Shown here: positions 1 through 8,243 of the stretch, one piece after another | How positions within the stretch are numbered: position 1 is the stretch's first letter | Layout: every line of letters starts with the position of its first letter | Assembly: GCA_049301135.1 (NCBI GenBank) | Contig: JBAQKP010000157.1 | Location: forward strand, 1-11,999 | Direction of reading: 5' to 3' | Source: JAYXXU01 sp049301135 | GTDB taxonomy: Bacteria > Pseudomonadota > Gammaproteobacteria > Pseudomonadales > Moraxellaceae | Length of the DNA stretch: 11,999 nt | Notes under the pieces: generated by a model | Databases searched by the model: none | What the model was told of the DNA's origin: nothing | What the model saw: only the letters and a program-made list of their open reading frames with translations | Translations under genes and position numbers: made by a program

Positions 1-663
1 GCCAAGAACAGCGTGGCTCAGGCACAAATCGCGCTGGATGAAGTCACCCGTCTTGCCCAAAGCCTTGGCGCAGCCGCAGGCACAGACAGCGTTGAAGTTC
101 GCGCACCGATTCATGGCGTGATCAGCAGCAGCCAAGCCGTGACTGGACTGTATGTCTCCACCCAGCAGCCCTTGTTTGAAATTGCCAATACCTCAGTCTT
201 GCAGGCGGTGGTACAGGTTCCAGAGCGCCAACTGGTTGGTATCCAGCCACAACAAGCGGCGAGTATTAGTAGCAAAAATAGCGATCTGACCGGTACGGGG
301 CGGGTGCAGTACATCAGCCCAGAGTTTTCCGCAGCCACCCGCACGGGTCAAGTGCATGTGCAGATCAACAATCCAAACGGCCAGTGGCGGGCAGGGCAAT
401 TGGTCGATATAGCGATCAACACCGATACCCGTCAAGCCGGTCTAGCCGTGCGTGAAGATGCCTTACAAACCTTCCGTGATTGGACGGTGGTGTACGTGCA
501 GGTGGGTGACGATTTCGAGATTCGCCCTGTTGAGCTGGGTCAGCGTGCTGACGGCTATGTTGAAGTGTTGTCTGGCCTAAAAGTCGGTCAACGCTATGCC
601 GCAGGCAATGCTTATTTGCTGACCGCAGAATTGGGTAAAGCTGGCGCGACCCACGACCATTAA
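1..663 (+). CDS. czcB: CzcB-type periplasmic adaptor (membrane fusion protein) of an RND metal efflux pump, 5' end missing
   Basis: The reading frame is open from the first base, so the gene begins upstream and only the C-terminal 220 residues are present; the signal peptide, first half of the lipoyl domain and most of the hairpin are absent. The visible part begins with a helical stretch, then the second lipoyl half-motif (VRAPIHGVISS), a beta-barrel domain (ISPEFSAATRTGQVHVQI, then WRAGQLVDIAI) and a membrane-proximal domain (VREDALQTFRDWTVVYVQ, GLKVGQRYAAGNAYLL). This order is typical of HlyD/CzcB/CusB adaptors, which link the inner-membrane pump to an outer-membrane channel and may bind metal in the periplasm. 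The protein ends in HDH, a possible metal ligand. It lies 11 bases before the czcA start, so the two are surely one operon. The CzcB assignment rests mainly on the neighbouring pump; a CusB-like adaptor is the alternative. Confidence 0.88.
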   Translation, partial: AKNSVAQAQIALDEVTRLAQSLGAAAGTDSVEVRAPIHGVISSSQAVTGLYVSTQQPLFEIANTSVLQAVVQVPERQLVGIQPQQAASISSKNSDLTGTGRVQYISPEFSAATRTGQVHVQINNPNGQWRAGQLVDIAINTDTRQAGLAVREDALQTFRDWTVVYVQVGDDFEIRPVELGQRADGYVEVLSGLKVGQRYAAGNAYLLTAELGKAGATHDH

Positions 664-674
664 GGGAGATTGAG

Positions 675-3600
675 ATGTTTGATTGGATTATCCAACGATC
701 AATCGCCCAACGCTGGTTGGTGATGATCGTCTTTATGCTGGTGGCCGCGATTGGGGTTTGGAATGCGTTCAAACTGCCAATAGATGCCGTTCCTGATATT
801 ACCAATGTACAGGTGCAGATCAATACAGAAGCAGAGGGATATTCGCCGCTTGAAACCGAAAGTCGAATCAGCTATCCGATTGAAAATGCGCTGTCTGGCA
901 TTCCCCATTTGAAGTATACCCGCTCGATTTCACGCTACGGCTTGTCACAGGTGACGGTGGTTTTTGAGGATCGGACGGACATTTATTTTGCTAGGCAACT
1001 GATTAATGAGCGATTGCAAAGTGTCCTGCCGCAACTGCCCAGCGGGGTCAGTCCCACCCTAGGACCTGTGGCGACAGGGTTGGGTGAGATCTTCATGTAT
1101 ACGGTGGAAAACAAGCCGAATGCAGTCAACCCGTACTCACCGACCGAGTTGCGAAGCTTACAAGACTGGGTGATCAAGCCGCAGTTGCGCACAGTCGCAG
1201 GCGTGACCGAAATCAACTCGATTGGTGGCTATGTCAAACAGGTCGAAATCATTCCGAATTTTCAGCAGTTGCAAGGCTATGGTTTGACACTGCGTGATTT
1301 GGCGCACGCACTGAGTGACAACAACCAAAACGTCGGTGCAGGCTACATTGAGCGACGTGGTTCGCAGTATCTGGTTCGCTCACTCGCGCAACACCAATCG
1401 TTGCAGAGTATTCAGCAGCTTGCGATTAAAGCTGCCGATGGACAGATGGTGCTTGTACAGGATGTTGCCACCGTACAACTGGGTCAAGAAATCCGTAATG
1501 GTGCAGCCACCAAAGATGGCAAAGAAGTGGTGCTAGGCACAGTGTTTATGCTGATTGGCGAGAACTCTCGTCAAGTAGCATCAGGTGCGGCGCAACAATT
1601 ACAAGAGATCCAACGGAGCTTGCCAGAGGGCGTCATTGCTAATCCGGTCTATGACCGCACGACATTGGTAGATGCCACGATTGCGACCGTACAAACCAAT
1701 TTGCTCGAAGGGGCAATTTTGGTGATTGCGGTGCTGTTTGCTTTTTTAGGCCATATTCGTGCTGCAATTATTACCGCGTTGGTGATTCCACTGGCAATGC
1801 TGATGACCATCACCGGCATGGCCAACTATGGCATCAGTGCCAACTTGATGAGTCTGGGCGCACTTGATTTTGGCATTATCATTGATGGTGCAGTGGTGAT
1901 CGTTGAGCAGGCGCTGAGTCAATTGGCGGCGCGACAGCGCGAGCTTGGGCGAGTGTTGACTCGAAAAGAACGCTTTGAAACCGTCTTTGCTGCCACCCAA
2001 GCCTCTCGAAAAGCACTGATTTTTGGTCAGTTGATCATTATCTCAGTCTATCTACCCTTGCTGACCCTGACAGGGGTCGAAGGCAAGATGTTTACCCCAA
2101 TGGCGATGACAGTGGTTTTGGCACTGATGGCGGCAATGCTGTTGTCGGTGACCTTTGTGCCTGCGGCGCTGGCACTGTTTACCTCTGGTTCAGTCAAGGT
2201 ACACGAAAACAAGCTGCTACAAGCCTGTCAGCGTTTTTATCGTCCATTACTGACGTGGAGCATGAGTCATCGGTTGCTGGTGGTCTGCGCAGCAGGCGTG
2301 GTCTTTGTGTTTAGCACACTGTTGTTATCGCGTCTGGGTACGGAGTTTATGCCGTCACTGGATGAGGGTGATGTGGCCATGCATGCGTTACGCATCCCCG
2401 GCACCTCGCTGAGTCAGTCCGTCGAGATGCAGTATGCGCTTGAGCGGGAAATTGCCAAAATCCCTGAAGTCCAAACGATTTTTGCCAAGATCGGTACGGC
2501 TGAAATTGCCACTGATCCCGTCCCGCCCAGCGTGGCAGATAATTTTATTGTGCTAAAACCGCGTGACGAATGGGCTGATCCAGACAAGCCTAAAGCCGAA
2601 GTGGTCGCTGCGATTCAACGCGCTTCTGAACAGGTGATTGGCAACAAGTACGAATATACCCAACCGATTCAAATGCGGTTCAATGAGTTGCTCTCAGGGG
2701 TGCGTGCTGACGTTGCCATTAAGGTGTTTGGCGATGACATGGCGGAGCTGACCCGCGTCGGCAAAGAGATTGAAGCGGTCTTAAGCGGTGTGGCCGGTTC
2801 GGCTGATGTACAGATGGAGCAAGTCACTGGCTTGCCGATGATTAACATTCAGCCCAAGCAAGCGATGTTGGTGCAGTATGGTTTGTCGATTGCCGAAGCA
2901 CAGCAGATCATTCGCACTGCGATTGCTGGACAGAAAGTGGGTGATTTTTTTGAGGGCGACCGCCGATCAGATATTGTCATCCGTCTGGCTGAACCACAGC
3001 GTCATGATGTACAAAGCCTGCAACAGATCCGTGTGTCGTTACCCAACGACCCTGCGGCAACCTTGGCACTCGGCGATTTAGTCACGATCGAGGAGTTACA
3101 AGGGCCTAATCAGGTGTCACGCGAAAACGGCAAGCGTCGCTTGGTGGTCACTGCCAACGTGCGTGATCGTGATATTGGTTCTTTTATTGCGCAAGCACAG
3201 CAGCAAATCAATACGCAAGTGTCGTTACCTGCCGGTTATTGGATCAAGTGGGGTGGCACATTCGAGCAGCTTGAGTCAGCAAAATCACGCTTGATGCTGG
3301 TGATTCCTGCGGCGATTTTGGTGATTTTGGGATTGCTGTATCTGGCGTTGGGCAGCATCAAAAACAGTGTATTGGTGTTTGTGGCCGTGCCATTTGCGCT
3401 GTGCGGTGGTGTGATTGCGCTGACGCTGCGAGGCTTGCCGCTGTCTATTTCGGCTGCGGTTGGCTTTATCGCGCTGTCAGGGGTGGCCGTGTTGAATGGT
3501 CTGGTGTTGCTGTCAGCGATTCAGGCGTTACGCGAGAAGGGCGTGCCACTGTTTGACGCGGTGATTGAGGGAACCATGAGCCGACTGCGGGCGGTACTGA

Positions 3601-3779
3601 TGACTGCCTTTGTTGCGGCGTTGGGCTTTATTCCAATGGCCTTTAACGTGGGGATTGGTGCTGAGGTGCAACGTCCTTTGGCAACTGTGGTGATCGGTGG
3701 CATCGTATCGTCTACCTTACTCACGTTATTGTTATTGCCGTTGCTGTATGAATGGCTCAACCGTGGCAAAACCGCTTAA
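675..3779 (+). CDS. czcA: CzcA-type heavy-metal efflux RND pump (HME family)
   Basis: This is a complete 1034-residue inner-membrane proton/metal antiporter that exports divalent cations through a CzcCBA-type tripartite complex. The N-terminus (FDWIIQRSIAQRWLVM, then KLPIDAVPDITNVQVQI) is the classic start of the HME-RND family. The transmembrane helix 4 motif DFGIIIDGAVVIVE lies at residues 398-411, with D398, D404 and E411. These acidic residues mark the Zn/Co/Cd/Ni transporters; the monovalent Cu/Ag pumps such as CusA have a different motif. Two large periplasmic loops and a second set of six helices (from about residue 870) complete the usual 12-helix architecture, and the length matches the family. 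The start follows a good ribosome-binding site (GGGAG) 11 bases after czcB. No czcC-like outer-membrane gene is visible downstream, so it presumably lies upstream of the window. Substrate preference within Zn/Co/Cd/Ni cannot be fixed from sequence. Confidence 0.95.
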   Translation: MFDWIIQRSIAQRWLVMIVFMLVAAIGVWNAFKLPIDAVPDITNVQVQINTEAEGYSPLETESRISYPIENALSGIPHLKYTRSISRYGLSQVTVVFEDRTDIYFARQLINERLQSVLPQLPSGVSPTLGPVATGLGEIFMYTVENKPNAVNPYSPTELRSLQDWVIKPQLRTVAGVTEINSIGGYVKQVEIIPNFQQLQGYGLTLRDLAHALSDNNQNVGAGYIERRGSQYLVRSLAQHQSLQSIQQLAIKAADGQMVLVQDVATVQLGQEIRNGAATKDGKEVVLGTVFMLIGENSRQVASGAAQQLQEIQRSLPEGVIANPVYDRTTLVDATIATVQTNLLEGAILVIAVLFAFLGHIRAAIITALVIPLAMLMTITGMANYGISANLMSLGALDFGIIIDGAVVIVEQALSQLAARQRELGRVLTRKERFETVFAATQASRKALIFGQLIIISVYLPLLTLTGVEGKMFTPMAMTVVLALMAAMLLSVTFVPAALALFTSGSVKVHENKLLQACQRFYRPLLTWSMSHRLLVVCAAGVVFVFSTLLLSRLGTEFMPSLDEGDVAMHALRIPGTSLSQSVEMQYALEREIAKIPEVQTIFAKIGTAEIATDPVPPSVADNFIVLKPRDEWADPDKPKAEVVAAIQRASEQVIGNKYEYTQPIQMRFNELLSGVRADVAIKVFGDDMAELTRVGKEIEAVLSGVAGSADVQMEQVTGLPMINIQPKQAMLVQYGLSIAEAQQIIRTAIAGQKVGDFFEGDRRSDIVIRLAEPQRHDVQSLQQIRVSLPNDPAATLALGDLVTIEELQGPNQVSRENGKRRLVVTANVRDRDIGSFIAQAQQQINTQVSLPAGYWIKWGGTFEQLESAKSRLMLVIPAAILVILGLLYLALGSIKNSVLVFVAVPFALCGGVIALTLRGLPLSISAAVGFIALSGVAVLNGLVLLSAIQALREKGVPLFDAVIEGTMSRLRAVLMTAFVAALGFIPMAFNVGIGAEVQRPLATVVIGGIVSSTLLTLLLLPLLYEWLNRGKTA

Positions 3780-3796
3780 CCAAAGATCCGAGTATT

Positions 3797-3832
3797 CTGT
3801 CCACCTCGCATGAAAAATGTGTTGGTGGACAG
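3797..3832 (+). terminator. Perfect 9-bp stem hairpin between czcA and dmeF
   Basis: CTGTCCACC at 3797-3805 is exactly complementary to GGTGGACAG at 3824-3832, with an 18-base loop, followed by only three T residues. It lies 17 bases after the czcA stop. It could be a weak or attenuating terminator that separates the czc genes from dmeF, or an mRNA-stabilising 3' stem. The long loop and short T tract make a strong intrinsic terminator unlikely. A DNA-level operator is also possible. Confidence 0.4.
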
Positions 3833-3876
3833 TTTATCGGGATGTCAGCAACCGAGATACATAGTGAGATCTGTAG

Positions 3877-4842
3877 ATGCATATCGAAAACTCGTCCAAA
3901 TGGACTCACGATCACAACTTTGACACGGGTAACGCAGCGGCAGAGCGCAGTACTCGTTTAGTGATGTGGATTACCGCAGTGATGATGGTGCTCGAAATTA
4001 CTGCGGGCTGGTGGTACAACTCGATGGCACTACTGGCCGATGGCTGGCATATGAGCTCTCATGCTGTTGCCATCGGGTTGTCAGCAGTGGCTTATACGGC
4101 TGCAAGACGCTATGCCCAAGACTCCCGCTTTGCGTTTGGCACATGGAAAATTGAAATTTTAAGTGGCTTTGCCAGTGCTATTTTTCTACTGGGTGTTGCA
4201 GTAATGATGTTGGTTGGCTCAGTAGAACGACTTATTTCACCGCAACCCATTCACTATCAACCTGCTATTTTGGTGGCCATCCTTGGACTGGTGATCAACC
4301 TCATCTGTGCAAAATTGCTCGGTAATGCCCACAACCATGATCATGGACACTCACATGACAAAGGGCATACCCACCATGAGCATGAACACGAGGATCTAAA
4401 TTTGAAATCGGCTTACATACATGTGGTTGCCGACGCAGCAACATCGGTGCTTGCAATCATAGCCCTGCTGGGCGGGTTGATGTATGGCTGGTCATGGCTT
4501 GACCCAGCCATGGGTATCATTGGTGCGGGTTTGATTGCAGTTTGGGCAAAAGGTTTAATCGTCGATACCGGAAAAATATTACTTGATCGTGAGATGGATC
4601 ATCCTGTGGTTGCTGAGATTCGCGACGTTATCGAAACTGGGGAAGGCGATTACCACACGAAAGTAACGGATCTACATGTCTGGCGCGTTGGCAAAAGTGT
4701 TTATTCTTGTGCGCTTACCGTGGTGACCCACGATACGCAGCTCACGCCTGAGATTATCCGCGCACGGTTATCCGTACACGAAGAGATTGTTCACTCGACC
4801 ATTGAGATTCATCAATGCCCTGACACAAAAACTGTATTGTGA
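3877..4842 (+). CDS. dmeF: DmeF-type cation diffusion facilitator (Co/Ni, possibly Zn/Cd efflux)
   Basis: This 321-residue inner-membrane CDF antiporter moves divalent metal from cytoplasm to periplasm in exchange for protons. The N-terminus carries HDHNFDTGNAAAERSTR, a hallmark of the DmeF branch rather than classical CzcD. Transmembrane helix 2 has ADGWHMSSHA (D55, H58, H62) and helix 5 has HVVAD (H182, D186), which together form the transport site. Between helices 4 and 5 (residues about 150-171) is a dense His/Asp/Glu loop that should collect cytosolic metal. A C-terminal cytoplasmic ferredoxin-like domain follows (VTDLHVWRVGKSVYSCALTV), with a further His/Cys ligand set near the end (HQCPDT). 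The start is preceded by a weak GTGAG box. The gene lies 97 bases after czcA with a hairpin between, so it may have partly separate expression. The family is certain; the DmeF subfamily is likely. The Co/Ni preference is inferred from DmeF studies, not visible in sequence. Confidence 0.9.
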   Translation: MHIENSSKWTHDHNFDTGNAAAERSTRLVMWITAVMMVLEITAGWWYNSMALLADGWHMSSHAVAIGLSAVAYTAARRYAQDSRFAFGTWKIEILSGFASAIFLLGVAVMMLVGSVERLISPQPIHYQPAILVAILGLVINLICAKLLGNAHNHDHGHSHDKGHTHHEHEHEDLNLKSAYIHVVADAATSVLAIIALLGGLMYGWSWLDPAMGIIGAGLIAVWAKGLIVDTGKILLDREMDHPVVAEIRDVIETGEGDYHTKVTDLHVWRVGKSVYSCALTVVTHDTQLTPEIIRARLSVHEEIVHSTIEIHQCPDTKTVL

Positions 4843-4988
4843 GGAGATCAAAGTAGCGGCAGTGATGCCGTCAGGTGGCGGTCACACAATTGAGAAGGTA
4901 TTGGTAGTGTTCAGAACTCTGTGTCAACGCTTGCTCGGATGTACGTTGATACCGGACATTATAGCATCCAAAAAAATCGCCATCAGGC
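4843..4988. other. Intergenic region between dmeF and the copper promoter
   Basis: No coding region that I can support is present here. There is a small dyad, TCAACG at 4924-4929 and CGTTGA at 4944-4949 with a 14-base loop, but no T tract. Short open frames across this stretch have no recognisable content. It is probably the 3' untranslated part of dmeF and spacer before the copper promoter. Confidence 0.5.
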
Positions 4989-5019
4989 TTGACCTTACCA
5001 TGATGGGAAGCCTCATGTT
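4989..5019 (+). promoter_or_regulatory. CueR-type copper-responsive promoter and operator for copZ-copA-cueR
   Basis: A -35 box TTGACC (4989-4994) is followed by a 19-base spacer and a weak -10 candidate CATGTT (5014-5019). The overlong spacer carries a 17-bp dyad at 4994-5010, CTTaCCATgATGGgAAG, symmetric except for the centre and one pair. This is the arrangement MerR-family activators need: the regulator binds the spacer and distorts it to realign the two boxes. The E. coli copA promoter has the same TTGACCTT start and 19-base spacing. Given the cueR gene at the end of the operon, the likely ligand signal is Cu(I). The -10 assignment is the weakest part. Confidence 0.8.
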
Positions 5020-5066
5020 GTAAGGATCAGACAGTATCTCCTGTCGAAACGATTGAGGTTTTCATC

Positions 5067-5267
5067 ATGTATACATTCCATGTCAGCGGTATGGGCTGCG
5101 GTAGCTGTATCAAAAAAATCACCCAAGCCATCAAAAATCAGGATGCCAAAGCCGAGGTCGTGGTCAATCTCGCCAACAAGTTAGTCACGGTTGACAGTGC
5201 CGAATCAGCAGCAGCAATTTTAACCATTATTCAAAAACTTGGTTTTGATGCGACTGTGACAAGCTGA
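5067..5267 (+). CDS. copZ: CopZ-type copper chaperone (single HMA domain)
   Basis: This 66-residue cytoplasmic protein is a single heavy-metal-associated domain with the Cu(I)-binding loop GMGCGSC (residues 9-15, Cys at 11 and 14) after the first beta-strand. It should carry Cu(I) to the HMA domains or transport site of the CopA ATPase encoded next. The rest of the protein (KKITQAIKN, then VVVNLANKLVTVDS, then IIQKLGFDA) follows the expected beta-alpha-beta-beta-alpha-beta plan, and the length is standard. The start has GAGG about 11 bases upstream. It is the first gene after the CueR-type promoter and is separated from copA by 36 bases, so it is probably co-transcribed. The Gly in place of the usual Thr before the first Cys (GMGC rather than GMTC) is common in small chaperones. 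Confidence 0.9.
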   Translation: MYTFHVSGMGCGSCIKKITQAIKNQDAKAEVVVNLANKLVTVDSAESAAAILTIIQKLGFDATVTS

Positions 5268-5303
5268 TTTTTTACAATTAAAACATTATGTCGGAGATCA
5301 CCT

Positions 5304-7718
5304 ATGAGTCATTTCTCAATTGGAATTAGCGGTATGACCTGTGCCAGCTGTGCAAGTCGGATTGAGCGTGCCTTGCAGCAACTTCCCGCAGTCAATCAGG
5401 CCAGTGTCAATTTGGTCACTGAACTGGCCACGGTAGACGGAAACGCCGATTTAAGCATGGCTGCGCTACAACAGGCGGTTGAAATCGCTGGCTATCAGGT
5501 CACCACTGAATCGATTCGCCTTGATATTAGTGGCATGACCTGTGCCAGTTGCGCCTCTCGGATCGAAACCGCATTGCAGGCAGTGTCTGGAGTACAACAT
5601 GCCAGTGTCAATCTGGTCACTGAACGCGCCACAATTCAAATCATCAAGGGCTTGCCAATTGCCACACTGATCGAGGCGATCCAGCAAGCGGGTTACCGCG
5701 CGTCGCTACCGCCACCAGATGCCTCTGGTTCTCAGCCAAGTGTGTTGAAACGCTTGCCTGAATGGTGGCCTGTCGCGGCTGGCGCTCTCTTATCACTGCC
5801 GATGCTACTCAGCATGCTGGCGATGACGATTGGTCTAAATTGGATGCTGCCCGCATGGCTGCAATTCCTGCTTGCGACGCCGGTACAGTTTTGGTTAGGC
5901 GCGCGGTTTTATCGGGCAGGTTGGGGCGCGCTTAAAGCAGGCACAGCCAATATGGATGTGTTGGTCGCCTTGGGAACTAGTGCGGCTTATGGCTTAAGTA
6001 TTTATTTGTGGCTGACCGCTGACGCAGGGCAAATGCCACATCTGTACTTTGAAGCCTCAGCGGTGGTGATTACCTTGGTCTTGCTCGGCAAATGGTTAGA
6101 GCAACGAGCCAAACAACAGACCGTCACCGCGATTACTGCCCTACAGGCACTGCGTCCCAACACTGCCCGAATTTTACGCGATGGATCAGAAATCGAGCTT
6201 CTAATCGATCAAATTGAAGTGGACGATGTGGTAATCGTCAAAGCTGGCGAACGAATTCCAGTCGACGGTGACGTGACCGAAGGACACAGTCAGGTCGATG
6301 AGTCGATGCTGACTGGTGAAAGTCTACCCGTTGAAAAAAGCCTAGGAGACCACGTCACAGGCGGTGCGATGAATGCGGAAGGTCGACTGCTGGTACGCAC
6401 CACAGCGGTTGGTCATGACAGCATGCTGGCGCGGATGATTCGCTTGGTCGAAGATGCCCAAGCAGGCAAAGCACCGATTCAGCGTTTGGTCGATCAGGTC
6501 AGCCAAGTGTTTGTGCCAGTCGTGCTGCTGATTGCCTTGATCACCCTGATGGCTTGGTGGTGGGTCACTGGGGATGCGGAGATTGCGATTATCAATGCCG
6601 TGTCAGTCTTGGTGATCGCCTGCCCCTGTGCGCTAGGATTGGCCACGCCGACCGCGATTATGGTCGGCACTGGCATGGCTGCACAACAGGGTATCTTGAT
6701 TAAAGACGCTCAGAGCCTAGAGCTTGCCCATCGGATAAAACTGGTGGCCTTTGATAAAACGGGCACGCTCACCATTGGACAGCCTGATGTGGTCGCCGTT
6801 GAAGCGATAGATGGTACAGATGCCGCGCTACTGCAACTGATTGCCAGTCTGCAAGCAGGCAGTGATCATCCGTTGGCCAAAGCGGTCTCAGCGGTTGCCA
6901 AGCGCGATCAGATTACCCTGCAATCGGTGCAGAATTTACAGACGTTAGCGGGTCGCGGTTTGTCGGCACAGATTGATGGACAGACCTATTTACTCGGTAA
7001 TCAGCGGCTGATGCAAGAGCAAGGTGTTACTCTCGATGCACTGCTGGCAAGATCAGTTCAGCTAGAACAACAAGGGCGCACGGTGTCATGGCTGGCAGTG
7101 GCACACGGACAAACAGCGGCTGCTCGGCTGCTGGGTTTAATGGCATTTGGTGATCAGATCAAGCCAAGTGCAGCAGGTGCAGTGGCTAAACTACAACACA
7201 TGGGCATCCAAACCGCCATGCTGACTGGTGATAATCTAGGTGCAGCCCAGATGGTGGCTGAGGCATTGTCGATTGATATCGTCCAAGCCAGTTTATTGCC
7301 TGCCGAAAAAGTAGACTATATTCAATCCTTGAAACAGCAGCATCAGGTGGTGGCGATGGTCGGTGATGGCTTAAATGATGCACCGGCCCTTGCCGCTGCT
7401 GATGTCGGGATTGCGATGAGTACCGGTACAGATGTGGCCATGCACAGCGCAGGGATCACCCTGATGCGCGGTGATCCTGCATTGGTTGCTGATGCGATTG
7501 ACCTCTCCACACGCACCTACCATAAAATCCAGCAGAATCTGTTCTGGGCATTCATTTATAACGTGATTGCGATTCCGTTGGCGGCCTTGGGTTTTCTTAG
7601 TCCAATGATTGCAGGGGCTGCGATGGCTGTATCGAGTGTCAGTGTAGTGCTCAATTCCTTATTGCTTAGACGCTGGCGTGCCAAACGTCAGCCTGTTACG
7701 GAGCTACCATCAGTATGA
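5304..7718 (+). CDS. copA: Cu(I)-exporting P1B-1-type ATPase CopA
   Basis: This 804-residue inner-membrane ATPase pumps Cu(I) out of the cytoplasm. Two N-terminal HMA domains carry GMTCASC (Cys 13/16 and 80/83). The actuator motif TGES is at 337-340. The transport-site motif CPC is at 440-442 in transmembrane helix 6, the phosphorylation motif DKTGT at 484-488, the nucleotide-binding SDHP at about 520-523, and GDGLNDAP at 687-694. The last helices carry YN (FIYNVIAIP) and the MAVSSVSVVLNS motif, together the signature of P1B-1 monovalent copper pumps. The start follows GGAG at an ideal distance. The gene ends in an ATGA overlap with cueR, so the two are translationally coupled. The two HMA domains are unusually alike at DNA level (see the repeat entry). 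Silver is a likely secondary substrate, by family knowledge. Confidence 0.97.
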   Translation: MSHFSIGISGMTCASCASRIERALQQLPAVNQASVNLVTELATVDGNADLSMAALQQAVEIAGYQVTTESIRLDISGMTCASCASRIETALQAVSGVQHASVNLVTERATIQIIKGLPIATLIEAIQQAGYRASLPPPDASGSQPSVLKRLPEWWPVAAGALLSLPMLLSMLAMTIGLNWMLPAWLQFLLATPVQFWLGARFYRAGWGALKAGTANMDVLVALGTSAAYGLSIYLWLTADAGQMPHLYFEASAVVITLVLLGKWLEQRAKQQTVTAITALQALRPNTARILRDGSEIELLIDQIEVDDVVIVKAGERIPVDGDVTEGHSQVDESMLTGESLPVEKSLGDHVTGGAMNAEGRLLVRTTAVGHDSMLARMIRLVEDAQAGKAPIQRLVDQVSQVFVPVVLLIALITLMAWWWVTGDAEIAIINAVSVLVIACPCALGLATPTAIMVGTGMAAQQGILIKDAQSLELAHRIKLVAFDKTGTLTIGQPDVVAVEAIDGTDAALLQLIASLQAGSDHPLAKAVSAVAKRDQITLQSVQNLQTLAGRGLSAQIDGQTYLLGNQRLMQEQGVTLDALLARSVQLEQQGRTVSWLAVAHGQTAAARLLGLMAFGDQIKPSAAGAVAKLQHMGIQTAMLTGDNLGAAQMVAEALSIDIVQASLLPAEKVDYIQSLKQQHQVVAMVGDGLNDAPALAAADVGIAMSTGTDVAMHSAGITLMRGDPALVADAIDLSTRTYHKIQQNLFWAFIYNVIAIPLAALGFLSPMIAGAAMAVSSVSVVLNSLLLRRWRAKRQPVTELPSV
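5331..5632 (+). repeat. In-register duplication of the two HMA domains in copA (201-bp period)
   Basis: Blocks in HMA1 recur in HMA2 exactly 201 bases (67 codons) later. The copper-loop region at 5331 matches that at 5532, including GACCTGTGCCAG. The ASVNLVTE region at 5400 matches that at 5601, including GCCAGTGTCAAT and GGTCACTGAAC. Synonymous sites are largely shared in these blocks, while the intervening parts have diverged. This suggests a fairly recent tandem duplication or gene conversion between the domains. Confidence 0.7.
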
Positions 7719-8113
7719 ATATTGGTGCAGTGGCGAAAGCCAGTGGCTTGTCAGCTAAAATGATCCGACATTACGAAAGTATTGGCTTAATTGAGACCAG
7801 CCCACGCACAGATACAGGTTATCGCCAATATACCAGTCGTGACGTTCATCTGTTTCAGTTTGTGCGACACGCACGTGAACTAGGCTTCTCTCTCACACAA
7901 GTCAAAGACCTCCTCTCACTTTGGCAAAATCAAACTCGCGCCAGTGCCGATGTCAAACAACTGACAGCAATACATATTGCCGAGTTGGATCAGCGTATTC
8001 AGGGACTGACTCGTATGCGCGATACACTGATTGAGTTGGCGGAAGCCTGTTGCGGGGACAGTCAGCCCAACTGTCCGATCTTGCAGCAACTTGAGACGGG
8101 GCTTGATCAGTAA
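7715..8113 (+). CDS. cueR: CueR, MerR-family Cu(I)-responsive transcriptional activator
   Basis: This 132-residue dimeric regulator has an N-terminal winged helix (MNIGAVAKASGLSAKMIRHY; YESIGLI; GYRQYT), a long dimerisation helix and a C-terminal metal loop. The key CueR residues sit at their E. coli numbers: S77 in ASADVK (the selector for +1 metal ions), and C112 and C120 in ACCGDSQPNCPIL, which coordinate Cu(I) linearly. An extra Cys follows at 113. The His/Cys-rich tail of E. coli CueR is missing. The start ATG overlaps the copA stop by four bases, so cueR is read as the last gene of copZ-copA-cueR. Since its own probable operator lies at 4989-5019, expression should be positively autoregulated by copper. 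The gene ends 13 bases before a Tn3-type terminal repeat. Confidence 0.95.
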   Translation: MNIGAVAKASGLSAKMIRHYESIGLIETSPRTDTGYRQYTSRDVHLFQFVRHARELGFSLTQVKDLLSLWQNQTRASADVKQLTAIHIAELDQRIQGLTRMRDTLIELAEACCGDSQPNCPILQQLETGLDQ

Positions 8114-8126
8114 AATTTGGCTATTT

Positions 8127-8164
8127 GGGGTCGGCGTAGAAAACGGAATTTAAAGTACGTTAAG
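8127..8164 (+). mobile_element. Tn3-family-like 38-bp terminal inverted repeat, left end pointing right (IR-1)
   Basis: This 38-base sequence begins GGGGTCG, contains AGAAAACGGAA in the middle and ends GTACGTTAAG. It matches the Tn3-family plan (GGGG outer end, TAAG inner end) and agrees with the better-preserved copy at 11878-11915 at 29 of 38 positions, in the same orientation. The outer end faces cueR, so the element should extend to the right, over the ATPase/DUF4276 and Fic genes. The flanking five bases TATTT (8122-8126) would be one copy of a target-site duplication if this end is functional. No inverted partner is visible in the window. It may be an active end, a divergent fossil end, or the outer end of a nested unit. 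Confidence 0.75.
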
Positions 8165-8243
8165 AACGGATGTATTGATTCCAGTTGGCACATCCCAAAG
8201 ATATGCGCGTCAGTAGCACGTTTGAACACAGACCAGATTCGCA

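Noticed and set aside
416..823. Minus-strand 135-codon frame across the czcB-czcA junction
   Set aside because: It is antisense to two clearly conserved genes and has no recognisable motif.
675..3779. CzcA as a CusA-type copper/silver pump, given the copper genes nearby
   Set aside because: The helix 4 motif is DFGIIIDGAVVIVE with two Asp and one Glu, the divalent-cation type, not the monovalent CusA pattern.
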